The position numbers and the translations under genes are program-made. 45,376 nucleotides of DNA from an uncultured Tenacibaculum sp. (lineage in GTDB: Bacteria; Bacteroidota; Bacteroidia; Flavobacteriales; Flavobacteriaceae). Shown here in pieces: positions 32,486 through 41,934 of the stretch. How positions within the stretch are numbered: the stretch's first letter is position 1; each line of letters begins with the position of its first letter. Below the pieces are notes generated by a model. It worked only from the letters and a program-made list of their open reading frames with translations, was not told the origin of the DNA and made no database searches. The stretch is taken from the NCBI GenBank assembly GCA_947498055.1, contig CANMJA010000035.1, positions 1 through 45,376 on the forward strand, read 5' to 3'.

Positions 32486-34645
32486 TTACAAATTATTTAA
32501 TTGATTATCTTTCTTATTATCGCTAATAGTCCAAAAGAAACCAATAAAAAAGAAGCGATTAGCATTAGGTGTAATAGCTTGCCTATCGAATACACCATTA
32601 GTATTTGGTTGATTTTTATAATTATAACCAAATACATTTTGAGTGCCTAAAACATTGTTTACAGAAAAGTATAAGATTTTTTGTTGACTAATTAAATAGG
32701 CAGCATTAATGCTTACAGAATTATAATTTTTAGTTTCTTGGTTTAAAAAACCACCAATATTAGGATTTGTATAGGTTCTTCCGGAAGCAAAACTATACGA
32801 AATACCTAATTGTGTTTTCCATGATTCTAACCAGTATTTACCAACAACAGATAAATTGTGTTTGGAAGCAAAGTTAGGACGTGCACTTGTAGGATAGTTT
32901 TTGTAATCACGTTCTGTATCTAAATAAGAGTAAGATGTCCAGTATTCTATATTTTTAATATTTTTTCCATCTCTCCAAAATACTTCTAAACCTTTAGCAA
33001 AACCACTACCAGAATTATTATAATTAGAAAGAGGAGAAGCAAAAGCACCATCATATTTAACTAAATTATTATAAGGCTTATAAAAAGCTTCTGTTCTAAA
33101 TATTTGCTTGTCTTTTACATATTGATAATTTAAGATATAGTGCGATGTGTTTTCAGAAGTAAGATTATCAGCAAATTTTAAATAATCATTTTTAGGGTTT
33201 TGATAAAAGCGTCCATAAGCAAAAGAAAATTGAGAATTTTTACCTGACTTATAAGCTAAAGAAAGTCTTGGTGAAATGGTAAATTCATTAGTTATTTCTG
33301 AATTCTCTAATCGAATACCTGCTTTTGCTGCTAACTTTTTAGAGAAAAAGAAATCAGTTTCAGCAAAAGAGGCAAAAATATTATTATCGAATTTATTATT
33401 AAATGAATTTCCAGAAATTTGATGAAAGTCTTCATTAAAATTAGTAATAAAATATTCGCTACCAAAACTCAATTTCAATCTACTCGAAAAACGTTTTTTT
33501 AATTTTACTTTAAAATGGGCAGAATTCTCAGCATTGGTAATACGGTCTTCTTGTATATTAATTTTAGAATTATCGTGTGTATAACCTAAACCTCCAGAAA
33601 TAGACCACCCATTGTTTAAACGTTGTTTGTAAGAACCATTGAAATAAATATTATTGTTTTTTAAAGCAAAACGAAAACCATTATCAAAATTAATATCTTC
33701 TTGAATAAGATCGAAATTAGTATAACTATATGCTCCATATAATTTTAATAAGCCATCATTTTTAGTTCGGTGTCTAAATACCATTTCTCCACTACCAGTT
33801 TCATAAGGTTTTAACCAGTTGTTTTTATCTGGAAAAGCCCATTGATAAGGAGCCAAATTTATATAAGAAGTATTTATACTAAATGAATTTTTACCCCAAA
33901 TTTGCGTATTACCAACACCTAAACCAACGGTCATGAATTGTAAATCTGTTTTTTCTTGATCTGGTTCATTAATGGTATTTAAGGCTAAAATACCCGACAA
34001 AGCTTGTCCGTATTCAGCAGAATAACCACCCGTTGAAAATGTCATTCCTTTAAATAAAAACGGAGAAAAACGACCACGCGTAGGTAAGTTATTTCCGGTA
34101 GGTAAAAACGGAGAAAAAACACGAATACCATCAATAAAAACCTGCGTTTCTTCAGCATCACCACCTCTAACAAACAACCTGCCATCTTCTTCGTTTGCAG
34201 ATGTACCAGGTAGGGTTTGTAAAGCACCAGCCACATCTCCCAAAGCATTAGCAGTAGTTACAATATCTAAAGGTTTCAAAGCAACAGCTCTAGATTTTTC
34301 TCCGGCATCAAAACTACCCGCATTAATAACAACAGCATCTAAGGTGTTTACATCTTCACGAAGCTTAATTACTAAGGTTTTAAAATTTTCTACATTGTCA
34401 GTTTTTACAAAATTTTCAAAAGAAATAAAAGAAGCAATTAAGGTTTGTGCTCCTTTTTCAGAAGTAGAAAAACTAAAATTACCATCGGCATTACTAGAAG
34501 CACCATCATAAGTGCCATCTAAATAAATATTAGCACCTTCAATAGGATTTCCTTTAGCATCTGTAATTTTTCCTTTAATAGTTACTTGAGAAAAAGAATA
34601 AATAGACATAAGTAAAAAGGTGAAAAGAGAAAATAGTTGTTTCAT
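32486..34645 (-). CDS. TonB-dependent receptor, second
   Basis: A 719-residue outer-membrane receptor. The signal peptide (ending SFS before Q) is followed by a carboxypeptidase-like domain (ITDAKGNPIEGANIYLDG), the plug (LGDVAGALQTLPGTSANEEDGRLFVRGG, VFIDGIRVF) and the barrel to about 705. The C-terminal SDNKKDNQLNNL extends past the last strand (FFFIGFFWTI). It is smaller than typical SusC proteins, and no SusD gene is next to it. Its stop codon lies two bases from an 11-unit heptamer array. The AraC gene lies 93 bases upstream on the same strand. Confidence 0.92.
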   Translation of the reverse strand: MKQLFSLFTFLLMSIYSFSQVTIKGKITDAKGNPIEGANIYLDGTYDGASSNADGNFSFSTSEKGAQTLIASFISFENFVKTDNVENFKTLVIKLREDVNTLDAVVINAGSFDAGEKSRAVALKPLDIVTTANALGDVAGALQTLPGTSANEEDGRLFVRGGDAEETQVFIDGIRVFSPFLPTGNNLPTRGRFSPFLFKGMTFSTGGYSAEYGQALSGILALNTINEPDQEKTDLQFMTVGLGVGNTQIWGKNSFSINTSYINLAPYQWAFPDKNNWLKPYETGSGEMVFRHRTKNDGLLKLYGAYSYTNFDLIQEDINFDNGFRFALKNNNIYFNGSYKQRLNNGWSISGGLGYTHDNSKINIQEDRITNAENSAHFKVKLKKRFSSRLKLSFGSEYFITNFNEDFHQISGNSFNNKFDNNIFASFAETDFFFSKKLAAKAGIRLENSEITNEFTISPRLSLAYKSGKNSQFSFAYGRFYQNPKNDYLKFADNLTSENTSHYILNYQYVKDKQIFRTEAFYKPYNNLVKYDGAFASPLSNYNNSGSGFAKGLEVFWRDGKNIKNIEYWTSYSYLDTERDYKNYPTSARPNFASKHNLSVVGKYWLESWKTQLGISYSFASGRTYTNPNIGGFLNQETKNYNSVSINAAYLISQQKILYFSVNNVLGTQNVFGYNYKNQPNTNGVFDRQAITPNANRFFFIGFFWTISDNKKDNQLNNL

Positions 34646-34738
34646 AATTAGTGATTATTTATGCAACAAAAATGTAGCAGTTTAGTTTTCTTTCATAAAA
34701 AGAACTACTGAGTTGTTAAAAAAGGAAGTTGAATTGAT

Positions 34739-35650
34739 TTATTCTACAGGAAAGCATAAATCAACAATGAATTTTCCTTCAGGATGAAGGGCAGCATTGT
34801 TGTAATGAATAGCAAAAGGAGTTTTGTCGGCTTTTTGAAAACCATTTTCAGACATCCAAACAGCATTAGCTTCCCAAGCTTGTTGAAATTCTGTAGGTTT
34901 AATTTCGAATCTAGAAACAACACATTTTCCAGGAGTAAATGTTTTTGTGTTTATTTCTCCTTTATCTTTTAGAGGTTCGTTAAGTACTAAGCAAGCACTC
35001 ATTCTTATGTCGTTAAGAGTAGAAATTTTGGGGCTATCATGATAAATAGTAATCATTTGTGTAGCTTCATTCATTAAACCTTTAGGTGTAGCCCATTTAA
35101 TAAGTTGATTATAGGTAAGGCCGATATCATTTTTTTTTCCTTGATGATGTAGATACGCTAATTCAAACGTTGAAATTTCTTTTACAGTTGTTGTTGCATT
35201 CATTTGTAACCAGTTTAAAGTATTATTAATGTTGCAAACATACTTTTCAAAAGTAACTTCTATTTCACCATTCTTGCTTTCTGTTTTACAAATCTTGCTA
35301 TATTTTTCTGGACTTTGATTTCTGAAATCTAAGGGGCTTATTCCGTAAAACTTTTTAAAACCTCGAGAAAAAGAAGATAAACTGGTATAACCTACACGTT
35401 CAGAAATTTCTGTTATTGTTAGTTGTTTTTTATACATTAAAAATGCAGCAGATTTTTCTATTCGTTTTCTAGTAATAAATTCATTAACTGTTTCTTTGGT
35501 AATTGCTAAAAATAAACGATGAAAATGAAAAGGAGAAAAATTAGCATGAATAGCAATATCGTTTAAAACTAACTTTTTATGTAAGTTATCTTCTATAAAT
35601 TCAATTGCCGCAGCAATTTTTGTAATAGTATGGTTGTGAATTGGTTTCAT
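34739..35650 (-). CDS. AraC-family regulator with GyrI-like effector-binding domain
   Basis: A 303-residue regulator. Two AraC helix-turn-helix units fill the N-terminus (about 8-110: LVLNDIAIHANFSPFHFHRLF and ITEISERVGYTSLSSFSRGFKKF). A GyrI-like small-molecule-binding domain follows (about 155-303, from VKEISTFELAYLHHQG to FIVDLCFPVE). This Rob/SoxS-plus-GyrI layout often senses drugs or hydrophobic compounds. It is divergent from pdxH (45-base gap) and upstream of the second TonB receptor on the same strand, a possible target. Confidence 0.93.
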   Translation of the reverse strand: MKPIHNHTITKIAAAIEFIEDNLHKKLVLNDIAIHANFSPFHFHRLFLAITKETVNEFITRKRIEKSAAFLMYKKQLTITEISERVGYTSLSSFSRGFKKFYGISPLDFRNQSPEKYSKICKTESKNGEIEVTFEKYVCNINNTLNWLQMNATTTVKEISTFELAYLHHQGKKNDIGLTYNQLIKWATPKGLMNEATQMITIYHDSPKISTLNDIRMSACLVLNEPLKDKGEINTKTFTPGKCVVSRFEIKPTEFQQAWEANAVWMSENGFQKADKTPFAIHYNNAALHPEGKFIVDLCFPVE

Positions 35651-35695
35651 TATTGCGAAGATAAGTCTTATTTTTACAGAACTAAATAGTATATA

Positions 35696-36343
35696 ATGTC
35701 ACATGATTTAAGTAATCATAGGAAGTCTTACGAGAAGTTTGAATTATTAGAACAAAATTGCCCAGAGCATCCAATTTTTTTATTTAAAGATTGGTTCTCA
35801 TTTGCAGATGCATCTGATTTGGTAGACGAAGCGAACGCCATGAATATTGCTACTATTGGAGAAGATGGTTTTCCTAAAAATAGAATCGTACTTTTAAAGA
35901 AGTACGATGAAACGGGTTTTATTTTTTACACGAATTACAATTCAGAAAAAGGAAAAGCTATAGCCAAAAACAATCATGTTTGTTTGTCTTTTTTTTGGCC
36001 AGCTTTAGAACGACAAATTATTATCAAAGGATTGGTAGAGAAAGTTTCAGAAGAGATTTCTGATACTTACTTTTTGTCTAGACCAGATGGAAGTAAAATG
36101 GGAGCTTGGGCATCTAATCAAAGTGAAGTTGTAGAGAGCAGAGAAGATTTAGAGGGCAATTTAAAAAAAATAGAAGGAGATTTTAAAAATAAAAAAATAA
36201 GTAGGCCTAAACATTGGGGAGGATATAGGGTAAAGCCTGTATCGATAGAGTTTTGGCAAGGAAGACCCAACAGAATGCACGATCGAATTAGATATGTTTT
36301 ACAAAAAGAAATTACATGGAAACTTGAACGTTTAGCTCCGTAA
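35696..36343 (+). CDS. pdxH: Pyridoxamine 5'-phosphate oxidase
   Basis: A 215-residue FMN enzyme that oxidises pyridoxine or pyridoxamine phosphate to PLP. Family motifs are complete: NRIVLLK, FYTNYNSEKG (FMN phosphate), LSFFWPALERQIIIKG, WASNQSEVV, and the C-terminal IEFWQGRPNRMHDRI followed by WKLERLAP. The length equals the E. coli class. It is first in a run with a SixA-like phosphatase and Ppx/GppA, with 30- and 12-base gaps. Confidence 0.97.
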   Translation: MSHDLSNHRKSYEKFELLEQNCPEHPIFLFKDWFSFADASDLVDEANAMNIATIGEDGFPKNRIVLLKKYDETGFIFYTNYNSEKGKAIAKNNHVCLSFFWPALERQIIIKGLVEKVSEEISDTYFLSRPDGSKMGAWASNQSEVVESREDLEGNLKKIEGDFKNKKISRPKHWGGYRVKPVSIEFWQGRPNRMHDRIRYVLQKEITWKLERLAP

Positions 36344-36373
36344 TATTATATTTGAATATTCTATTTTAACTGA

Positions 36374-36862
36374 ATGAAGACTTTATATATTGTACGTCAC
36401 GCTAAATCATCATGGAAATACGAAAGTGTTAAAGACCACGATCGCCCATTAAAAGAAAGAGGAATTAATGATGCGCATTTAGTTTCAAAATTTTTAGCAA
36501 AAAATATACAAAGGCCAGATGTATTTATATCTAGTAGTGCTAATAGGGCTTTACAAACAGGTATTATTTTTTGTGAAAACTTTGGATATCCAATGGCTAA
36601 TTTGAAAATAAGTAAACAATTATATAGTTTTAGCGATGGGTATTTGGTGAAAACAGTAAAAGCATTAGACGATTCTTTTGATAGTGCTATTATTTTTAGT
36701 CACGATCATGGTATAAATACCTTTGTTAATAAATTTGGAAGCAAACCCATTGCACACGTTTCCACTTGTGGGGTAATAGGTATTCAGTTTAAAGAAAAAC
36801 ACTGGAAAAATATAAAAAAAGGAACTACTATCTTAGTAGAGTTCCCTAAATATCACAAGTAA
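36374..36862 (+). CDS. SixA-like histidine phosphatase
   Basis: A 162-residue phosphatase with the RHG-type motif (RHAKSSW, R8-H9), SSANRALQTG with a second Arg, and the second catalytic His in IIFSHDHGIN. The length and single domain match SixA proteins, which dephosphorylate phosphohistidine on signalling or PTS-related proteins. The target here is unknown. It sits between pdxH and the Ppx/GppA gene, 12 bases before the latter. Confidence 0.9.
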   Translation: MKTLYIVRHAKSSWKYESVKDHDRPLKERGINDAHLVSKFLAKNIQRPDVFISSSANRALQTGIIFCENFGYPMANLKISKQLYSFSDGYLVKTVKALDDSFDSAIIFSHDHGINTFVNKFGSKPIAHVSTCGVIGIQFKEKHWKNIKKGTTILVEFPKYHK

Positions 36863-36874
36863 AATTATTCTCTT

Positions 36875-37768
36875 TTGAAAATTAAGAAATACGGAGCTAT
36901 AGATATAGGCTCAAATGCGGTAAGATTGTTAGTAGCAAATGTTATTGAAGAAAAGGGTAAAGAGCCCAAGTTCAAAAAATCTGCTTTGGTAAGAGTACCT
37001 ATTCGTTTAGGAGCAGATGCTTTTGTTTCAGGAGAAATTTCTGATATCAATATAGACAGAATGATAGATGCCATGAAAGCTTTTAAATTACTGATGAAAG
37101 TGCATGGAGTAGAAAAGTATAAAGCATGTGCTACTTCTGCAATGAGAGAAGCAACAAATAAAAAGAAAGTTGTAAAAAAAATATACGATAAAGCGGGTAT
37201 AGAAATAGATATAATTAATGGAGCGAAAGAAGCAGAGATTATATCTTCTACAGATTTAAAAGAATTAATTAATACAGATGAAACCTATTTGTATGTAGAT
37301 GTTGGAGGTGGAAGTACTGAATTAACTGTTTTTTCTAGAGGAAAGATTATAAATTCAAAATCTTTTAAAATAGGTACAGTAAGATTAATTAATAATTCTA
37401 AAGAAAAAAATAAAAAGATTTTTGCTAAAGTTGAAAAATGGATCACAGAAAACACAAAAGAGTATAAAAGAATTTCTTTAATAGGATCTGGAGGTAATAT
37501 TAATAAGATATTTAAAATGTCTGATTTAGATGCAGGAAGACCTATTTCTTATATTTACTTAAATACACAGTTCGAATTTCTTAAAAAATTAACCTATCAA
37601 GAAAGAATTTCAGAGCTAAGTTTAAATCCGGATAGAGCAGATGTAATAGTACCAGCAACAAAAATTTATTTATCGGCTATGAAATGGAGTGGTGCTAGAA
37701 GAATTTTTGTTCCTAAAATAGGATTGTCTGATGGAATAGTTAAGAGTCTATATTTTAATAAAATATAA
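36875..37768 (+). CDS. Ppx/GppA family phosphatase (exopolyphosphatase)
   Basis: A 297-residue protein of the actin-like ATPase fold. The phosphate-1 loop is GAIDIGSNAVRLLV near the start, the second loop is YVDVGGGSTEL, and GSGGNI comes further on. It has only the catalytic core, lacking the HD-like C-terminal half of E. coli Ppx and GppA, as is usual in Bacteroidota. The start is TTG 36875. The conserved MKIKK-GAIDIGSN opening leaves no ATG option. It probably hydrolyses polyphosphate or pppGpp. Confidence 0.92.
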   Translation: MKIKKYGAIDIGSNAVRLLVANVIEEKGKEPKFKKSALVRVPIRLGADAFVSGEISDINIDRMIDAMKAFKLLMKVHGVEKYKACATSAMREATNKKKVVKKIYDKAGIEIDIINGAKEAEIISSTDLKELINTDETYLYVDVGGGSTELTVFSRGKIINSKSFKIGTVRLINNSKEKNKKIFAKVEKWITENTKEYKRISLIGSGGNINKIFKMSDLDAGRPISYIYLNTQFEFLKKLTYQERISELSLNPDRADVIVPATKIYLSAMKWSGARRIFVPKIGLSDGIVKSLYFNKI

Positions 37769-37806
37769 AAATAATTAACAAGCCTTTAACATTTGTTTTT
37801 TTTGTT

Positions 37807-37852
37807 TATATTTGTTTCAATGTGACTTATTTCCCCTAAGCTGGGTCACATT
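37807..37852 (+). promoter_or_regulatory. Promoter -7 element and 5' leader hairpin of the OmpA-repeat gene
   Basis: TATATTTG (37807-37814) matches the -7 consensus. Directly after it, AATGTGAC (37819-37826) pairs perfectly with GTCACATT (37845-37852), with an inner CCC/GGG pair. Transcription should begin at or just before the hairpin, so the mRNA would carry it at its 5' end. Confidence 0.65.
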
Positions 37853-37887
37853 AAAAGCTAAGTAATCAAAAAACAAATTTATTCATT

Positions 37888-39975
37888 ATGAAAAAACTAA
37901 TGTTATCTGGTGCATTAATAGCTATCGGATTCACGGTATCTGCACAAGATCTTCCTACGAATGCAGAGCCAGGAAAATGTTATGTTCGTTGTAAAACTCC
38001 AGAAGTTTGGAAAAATCAAGACGTAACAATCGAAGTAGCACCTGCATACAAAAGAATAGTAACGTATCCTGCAAAGTATAAAACTGTGACGGAGAGAGTA
38101 CTAGTAGACGAGGGAGGAGAACGACTAGTTGTAGTACCAGCAAAGTATGAAACGCAAAGTTTTAGTGTTGTAACAAAAGAAGCTAGCAAACGTTTAGAAA
38201 GATCTGTTGGAAGACCATCAGTAGAAAACCAAACAGTTGTAACAAAAGAAGCTTCAAAGCGTTTACAAGCAGTGCCAGCACAGTACGAAATGCGTGATGT
38301 AGTAGTAACTGTAAAAGAAGGTTATAAAAGACTGGTATCTGTACCTGCAAAGTACGAACAAAGAGATGTTGTAGTTACCACTAAAGAAGCTAGCCAACGT
38401 TTGGTAGTTGTACCAGCAAAAATGAAAACAGTTACAGAAGAAGTAGTTGTTAAAGAAGCTAGCCAGCGTTTAACAGTAGTACCAGCAAAGTATGAAATGC
38501 GCGATGTGGTAGTGACTGTAAAGGAAGCTGGACAAAAAGTAGAGGTTATACCTGCAAAGTACGAACAAAGAGACGTTGTAGTAACTACTAAAGAAGCTAG
38601 CCAACGTTTAACAGTAGTTCCTGCTACTTATGGTACAGAAACAATATCTTACAAAAAAAGAGAATATGGTAACAGATTAAAAGTTGTACCTGCTTCATTT
38701 TCTAAAGATAATGAAGTAATTGAGGTAAGAGCTAAATCTGCAAAATGGCAAATGAGTGAAAGAGCTCCTGATTGTACATCATCAGATCCTAACGATTGTC
38801 GTTACTGGTGTTATAAGGAAGTTCCTGCTCAATTTACTACAGTAGATAAAACAATATTATCTAACAATGCTTCAGTAATTACTACTCCAGAATGTGACGA
38901 GTCTACAAAACCAGGAGGATGTGGAAATGGAACTTATGTAAAGAGAGTAATGAAAACTCCACCTTCTACAAGAGTGATAGATATTCCTGCAGAAACTAAA
39001 ACGGTAAAGAAAAGAGTGATGGTAACTCCACCATCTACAAGAACGATAGATATTCCTGCAGTAACAAAAATAATTAAGAAGAGAGTAATGGTAACTCCTC
39101 CAACAACAAAAGTTGTAGAGATTCCAGAAGTAAGACAAACAGTAAAAAGAACTGTTGTTGACGTTCCTGCTACTACAAGAGTTATTGAAATTCCTGCAAT
39201 AACAAAAGTAGTAAAGAAAACAGTAATGGTAACTCCTCCTAGTACAAGAGAGATAGAAGTACCAGCTATAACAAAAGTAGTAAAGAAAAGAGTAATGGTA
39301 ACTCCACCAAGTACTAAAGAATTTGAAATTCCTGAAGTAACTACAGTGGTAAAAAGAACTATTCCTGCAGTGTACACTACAAGAGAAGTAGAGATACCAG
39401 AAGTAACTACTACAATGAAAAAGACTGTAATGGCTACACCACCAACTACTAGATCGGTAAAAATAGAGCCTAAGTATGCAAGTATTAAGAAAACTGTATT
39501 AGAAGGTGATGCACGTTCTGAAGAAAAAACAGTAGAAGCTAAATATAAAACAGTAACTAAAGAAGTGTTAGTATCTAAAGGAGGATTAACTACATGGAAA
39601 GAAGTAGATTGTAAAATAGTAAAGAATACTCCATTACCAATTAACTGGAATTTAGGAAGTGCTACATTAACATCTGGAGCTAAGAGAATTATTGATGCTC
39701 GTTTATTACCAGTATTAAAAGACGGGGTTGCTGTTGCAATTGAATCTCATACAGATGCTAGAGGAACAAAAACTAGTAACCAATCTTTATCTGAAAGAAG
39801 AGCAAGAGCAGTTGTTAATTATTTAGTAACTAAAGGTATTAATCCAAGTAAGTTAACTGCTAACGGTTACGGTGAAGGTAGATTAACAAATAGATGTAAA
39901 GATGGTGTTTCTTGTACTGAGCGTGAACACGCTGCAAACAGAAGAACAACATTTAGAGTTATTGATCAAAAATAA
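37888..39975 (+). CDS. OmpA-family outer-membrane protein with two arrays of 23-residue repeats
   Basis: A 695-residue protein. The signal peptide ends VSA before QD. Residues 51-271 are type A repeats built on KEASQRL-VVPAKYE-RDVVVT. Residues 350-531 are type B repeats built on RVMVTPPSTR-IDIPAVTK--KK. Both have a 23-residue (69-bp) period. A Cys-rich linker (PDCTSSDPNDCRYWC) separates them. The C-terminus (about 580-695) is an OmpA peptidoglycan-binding domain with IESHTDARGT, LSERRARAVVNYL and NGYGEGR. It is probably a long periplasmic or surface beta structure anchored to the wall. It stands alone between its own promoter and terminator. Confidence 0.92.
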   Translation: MKKLMLSGALIAIGFTVSAQDLPTNAEPGKCYVRCKTPEVWKNQDVTIEVAPAYKRIVTYPAKYKTVTERVLVDEGGERLVVVPAKYETQSFSVVTKEASKRLERSVGRPSVENQTVVTKEASKRLQAVPAQYEMRDVVVTVKEGYKRLVSVPAKYEQRDVVVTTKEASQRLVVVPAKMKTVTEEVVVKEASQRLTVVPAKYEMRDVVVTVKEAGQKVEVIPAKYEQRDVVVTTKEASQRLTVVPATYGTETISYKKREYGNRLKVVPASFSKDNEVIEVRAKSAKWQMSERAPDCTSSDPNDCRYWCYKEVPAQFTTVDKTILSNNASVITTPECDESTKPGGCGNGTYVKRVMKTPPSTRVIDIPAETKTVKKRVMVTPPSTRTIDIPAVTKIIKKRVMVTPPTTKVVEIPEVRQTVKRTVVDVPATTRVIEIPAITKVVKKTVMVTPPSTREIEVPAITKVVKKRVMVTPPSTKEFEIPEVTTVVKRTIPAVYTTREVEIPEVTTTMKKTVMATPPTTRSVKIEPKYASIKKTVLEGDARSEEKTVEAKYKTVTKEVLVSKGGLTTWKEVDCKIVKNTPLPINWNLGSATLTSGAKRIIDARLLPVLKDGVAVAIESHTDARGTKTSNQSLSERRARAVVNYLVTKGINPSKLTANGYGEGRLTNRCKDGVSCTEREHAANRRTTFRVIDQK

Positions 39976-40015
39976 TTGATTAATATTCATAGATTTTTCT
40001 AACAAAAAATCATGT

Positions 40016-40042
40016 AAACCCGAGCTTTGCTCGGGTTTTTTG
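40016..40042 (+). terminator. Intrinsic terminator after the OmpA gene
   Basis: AAACCCGAGC / GCTCGGGTTT with a three-base loop and T run, the most GC-rich hairpin in the window. Confidence 0.93.
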
Positions 40043-40246
40043 TTTTATAAGAAGATCTTAATAATAGCAAAAAAGGTAGCTTAAATATTGCTTATTTTTA
40101 CCTCTTATTATCATAGAAATCGAGAACTTTTTAGATTCCAAATAAATATCGATTGCATTTAAATTAACAGAACGTTAGATAAAACAATAAATAAAAGTAG
40201 GTGTGATTGAACGTTAACCAAAAAAAGAAAATCAGTGAAAACGAAA

Positions 40247-40795
40247 ATGAAAAAAATAGTCTTATTATTTTGTGTCGTATTTTTAGTACATGAAATAGTT
40301 ATTATATCAGACGGGTTAATAGATGATGAAGTTGAAAAAGCTAAGGTCGCTGTAATTTTTGGGTCTAAGGTGAATGAAGACGGAAGTTTATCTGAACGAT
40401 TAAAAGCAAGATTAGATAGGGGACTTGTATTATTAAGAGATTCATTGGTTACAGAAATATACGTTAGTGGAGGCTTAGGAAAAGAGGGTTTTTATGAAGG
40501 CACAGTAATGTCTGATTATTTAGTTTCTAAAGGAGTGCTGAAAAAGTTTATAAAAATTGATAATGAAGGAATAAATACAAGAAGTACAGCTTTAAATTTC
40601 AAAAAAGAATACCCTTTTGACTCTTCTGCTATTGTAGTATCACAATATTTTCATGTTACTCGGTGTAAATTGGCTTTTATGCAAGTAGGAGTGAAATATG
40701 TAAAAGGAGTGCATTGTAATTTCTTTGAAAGTAGAGATATTTATGCCGCATTTAGAGAGTTTTTTGGGTTTTATAAGTACCTATTTTATTACTAG
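40247..40795 (+). CDS. DUF218 (YdcF/SanA-like) protein
   Basis: A 182-residue membrane-anchored protein with one N-terminal hydrophobic segment. The DUF218 motifs are AVIFGSKVNEDGSLSERLKARLD, VSGGLG, the EGTVMSDYL-GV helix, NTRSTALN and VVSQYFHVTRCKLAF. The family includes ElyC and SanA, which affect envelope precursors, though the chemistry is uncertain. GTG 40235 is in frame four codons earlier; ATG 40247 was preferred because it begins the usual MKKIVLL segment. Confidence 0.85.
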   Translation: MKKIVLLFCVVFLVHEIVIISDGLIDDEVEKAKVAVIFGSKVNEDGSLSERLKARLDRGLVLLRDSLVTEIYVSGGLGKEGFYEGTVMSDYLVSKGVLKKFIKIDNEGINTRSTALNFKKEYPFDSSAIVVSQYFHVTRCKLAFMQVGVKYVKGVHCNFFESRDIYAAFREFFGFYKYLFYY

Positions 40796-40861
40796 AAAAA
40801 CAATTAGTTTTATATAATCTCGTTTTTTATAGTTTTAAAAAGAATTTATCAAACAATTTTC

Positions 40862-41053
40862 TTGCTCATATTTATTTACAAAGCATTTATACAAGATAAC
40901 CTAACTTCTATTAAGGCTAATCTCTGTAAGTTACTATTAGACTATTTATTAATATTTATTGTAATATTGTTATTATATTATGTAAAGAATAAAAAAAGTG
41001 GAATCTTAAGAAAACCAAAGATTCAAGTAACGGCTTTCAAACGATATAAATAA
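40862..41053 (+). CDS. Possible small membrane protein
   Basis: A 63-codon frame with TTG as its only possible start. It has one strong hydrophobic segment (LLLDYLLIFIVILLLYYV) and a basic tail ending KIQVTAFKRYK. It ends 17 bases before nadC on the same strand. I do not recognise it. The membrane segment and the basic tail make it plausible as a gene, but codon evidence is thin. Confidence 0.3.
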   Translation: MLIFIYKAFIQDNLTSIKANLCKLLLDYLLIFIVILLLYYVKNKKSGILRKPKIQVTAFKRYK

Positions 41054-41070
41054 TAAATCGATTTTAAACT

Positions 41071-41931
41071 ATGATATCTAAAGAACAATTTAATAAAGAA
41101 TTAGAGTTAATTATAGCAAATGCTATAAGAGAAGATATTGGAGATGGAGATCATACTTCACTTTCTTGTATACCAGCAGAAGCAGAGGGTAAAGCAAAAC
41201 TATTAGTAAAAGATGAGGGAATAATTGCAGGAGTAGCATTTGCTAAAATGGTGTTTGCATATGTAGATAAAGAGTTAAAAGTAGAAGTGTTAATAGAAGA
41301 TGGAGAAAAGGTAAAGTACGGAGATATTGTGTTGTATGTATCTGGTAAATCCCAATCTATTTTACAAGCAGAGCGTTTGGTACTAAATGCGATGCAGCGT
41401 ATGAGTGCTATTGCCACTAAAACTCGTTCGTTTATGGATTTATTAGAAGGTACAAAAACAAAGGTGTTAGATACCCGTAAAACAACTCCAGGAATTAGAG
41501 CCTTAGAAAAATGGGCAGTAAAAATTGGAGGAGGAGAAAACCATCGATTTGCTTTGTATGATATGGTAATGATAAAAGATAATCATATTGATTTTGCTGG
41601 CGGTATAACACAAGCAATTACCAAAACAAAAAAGTACTTAGCAGAAAAAAAATTAGATATTAAAATTATTGTAGAAGCAAGAAATTTAGAAGAAATTAAA
41701 GAAATTTTATCTAATACAGGTGTGTACAGAATTTTAATAGATAATTTTAATTATGAAGATACCAGAAAAGCAGTGGCTTTAATAGGAGATATTTGTTTAA
41801 CAGAATCTTCTGGCGGAATTAATGAAAAAACAATTCGTAAGTATGCCGATTGTGGAGTAGATTTTATTTCTTCGGGAGCTTTAACACACTCGGTTTATAA
41901 TATGGATTTAAGTTTAAAAGCTGTTGATTAA
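41071..41931 (+). CDS. nadC: Nicotinate-nucleotide pyrophosphorylase NadC
   Basis: A 286-residue quinolinate phosphoribosyltransferase that converts quinolinate and PRPP to nicotinate mononucleotide in NAD synthesis. Motifs include REDIGDGDHTS at the N-terminus, the TRKTTPGIRALEKWAVKIGG core, GGENHRFALYDMVMIKDNH with the substrate-binding Lys, and SSGGI near the end. The length is normal. Three bases separate it from the acetyltransferase gene, so they are co-transcribed. Confidence 0.97.
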   Translation: MISKEQFNKELELIIANAIREDIGDGDHTSLSCIPAEAEGKAKLLVKDEGIIAGVAFAKMVFAYVDKELKVEVLIEDGEKVKYGDIVLYVSGKSQSILQAERLVLNAMQRMSAIATKTRSFMDLLEGTKTKVLDTRKTTPGIRALEKWAVKIGGGENHRFALYDMVMIKDNHIDFAGGITQAITKTKKYLAEKKLDIKIIVEARNLEEIKEILSNTGVYRILIDNFNYEDTRKAVALIGDICLTESSGGINEKTIRKYADCGVDFISSGALTHSVYNMDLSLKAVD

Positions 41932-41934
41932 TAC

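Noticed and set aside
38872..39377. Minus-strand frames of 88 and 147 codons within the OmpA gene
   Set aside because: They are the complement of the 69-bp coding repeats, whose regular codon use keeps the other strand open.
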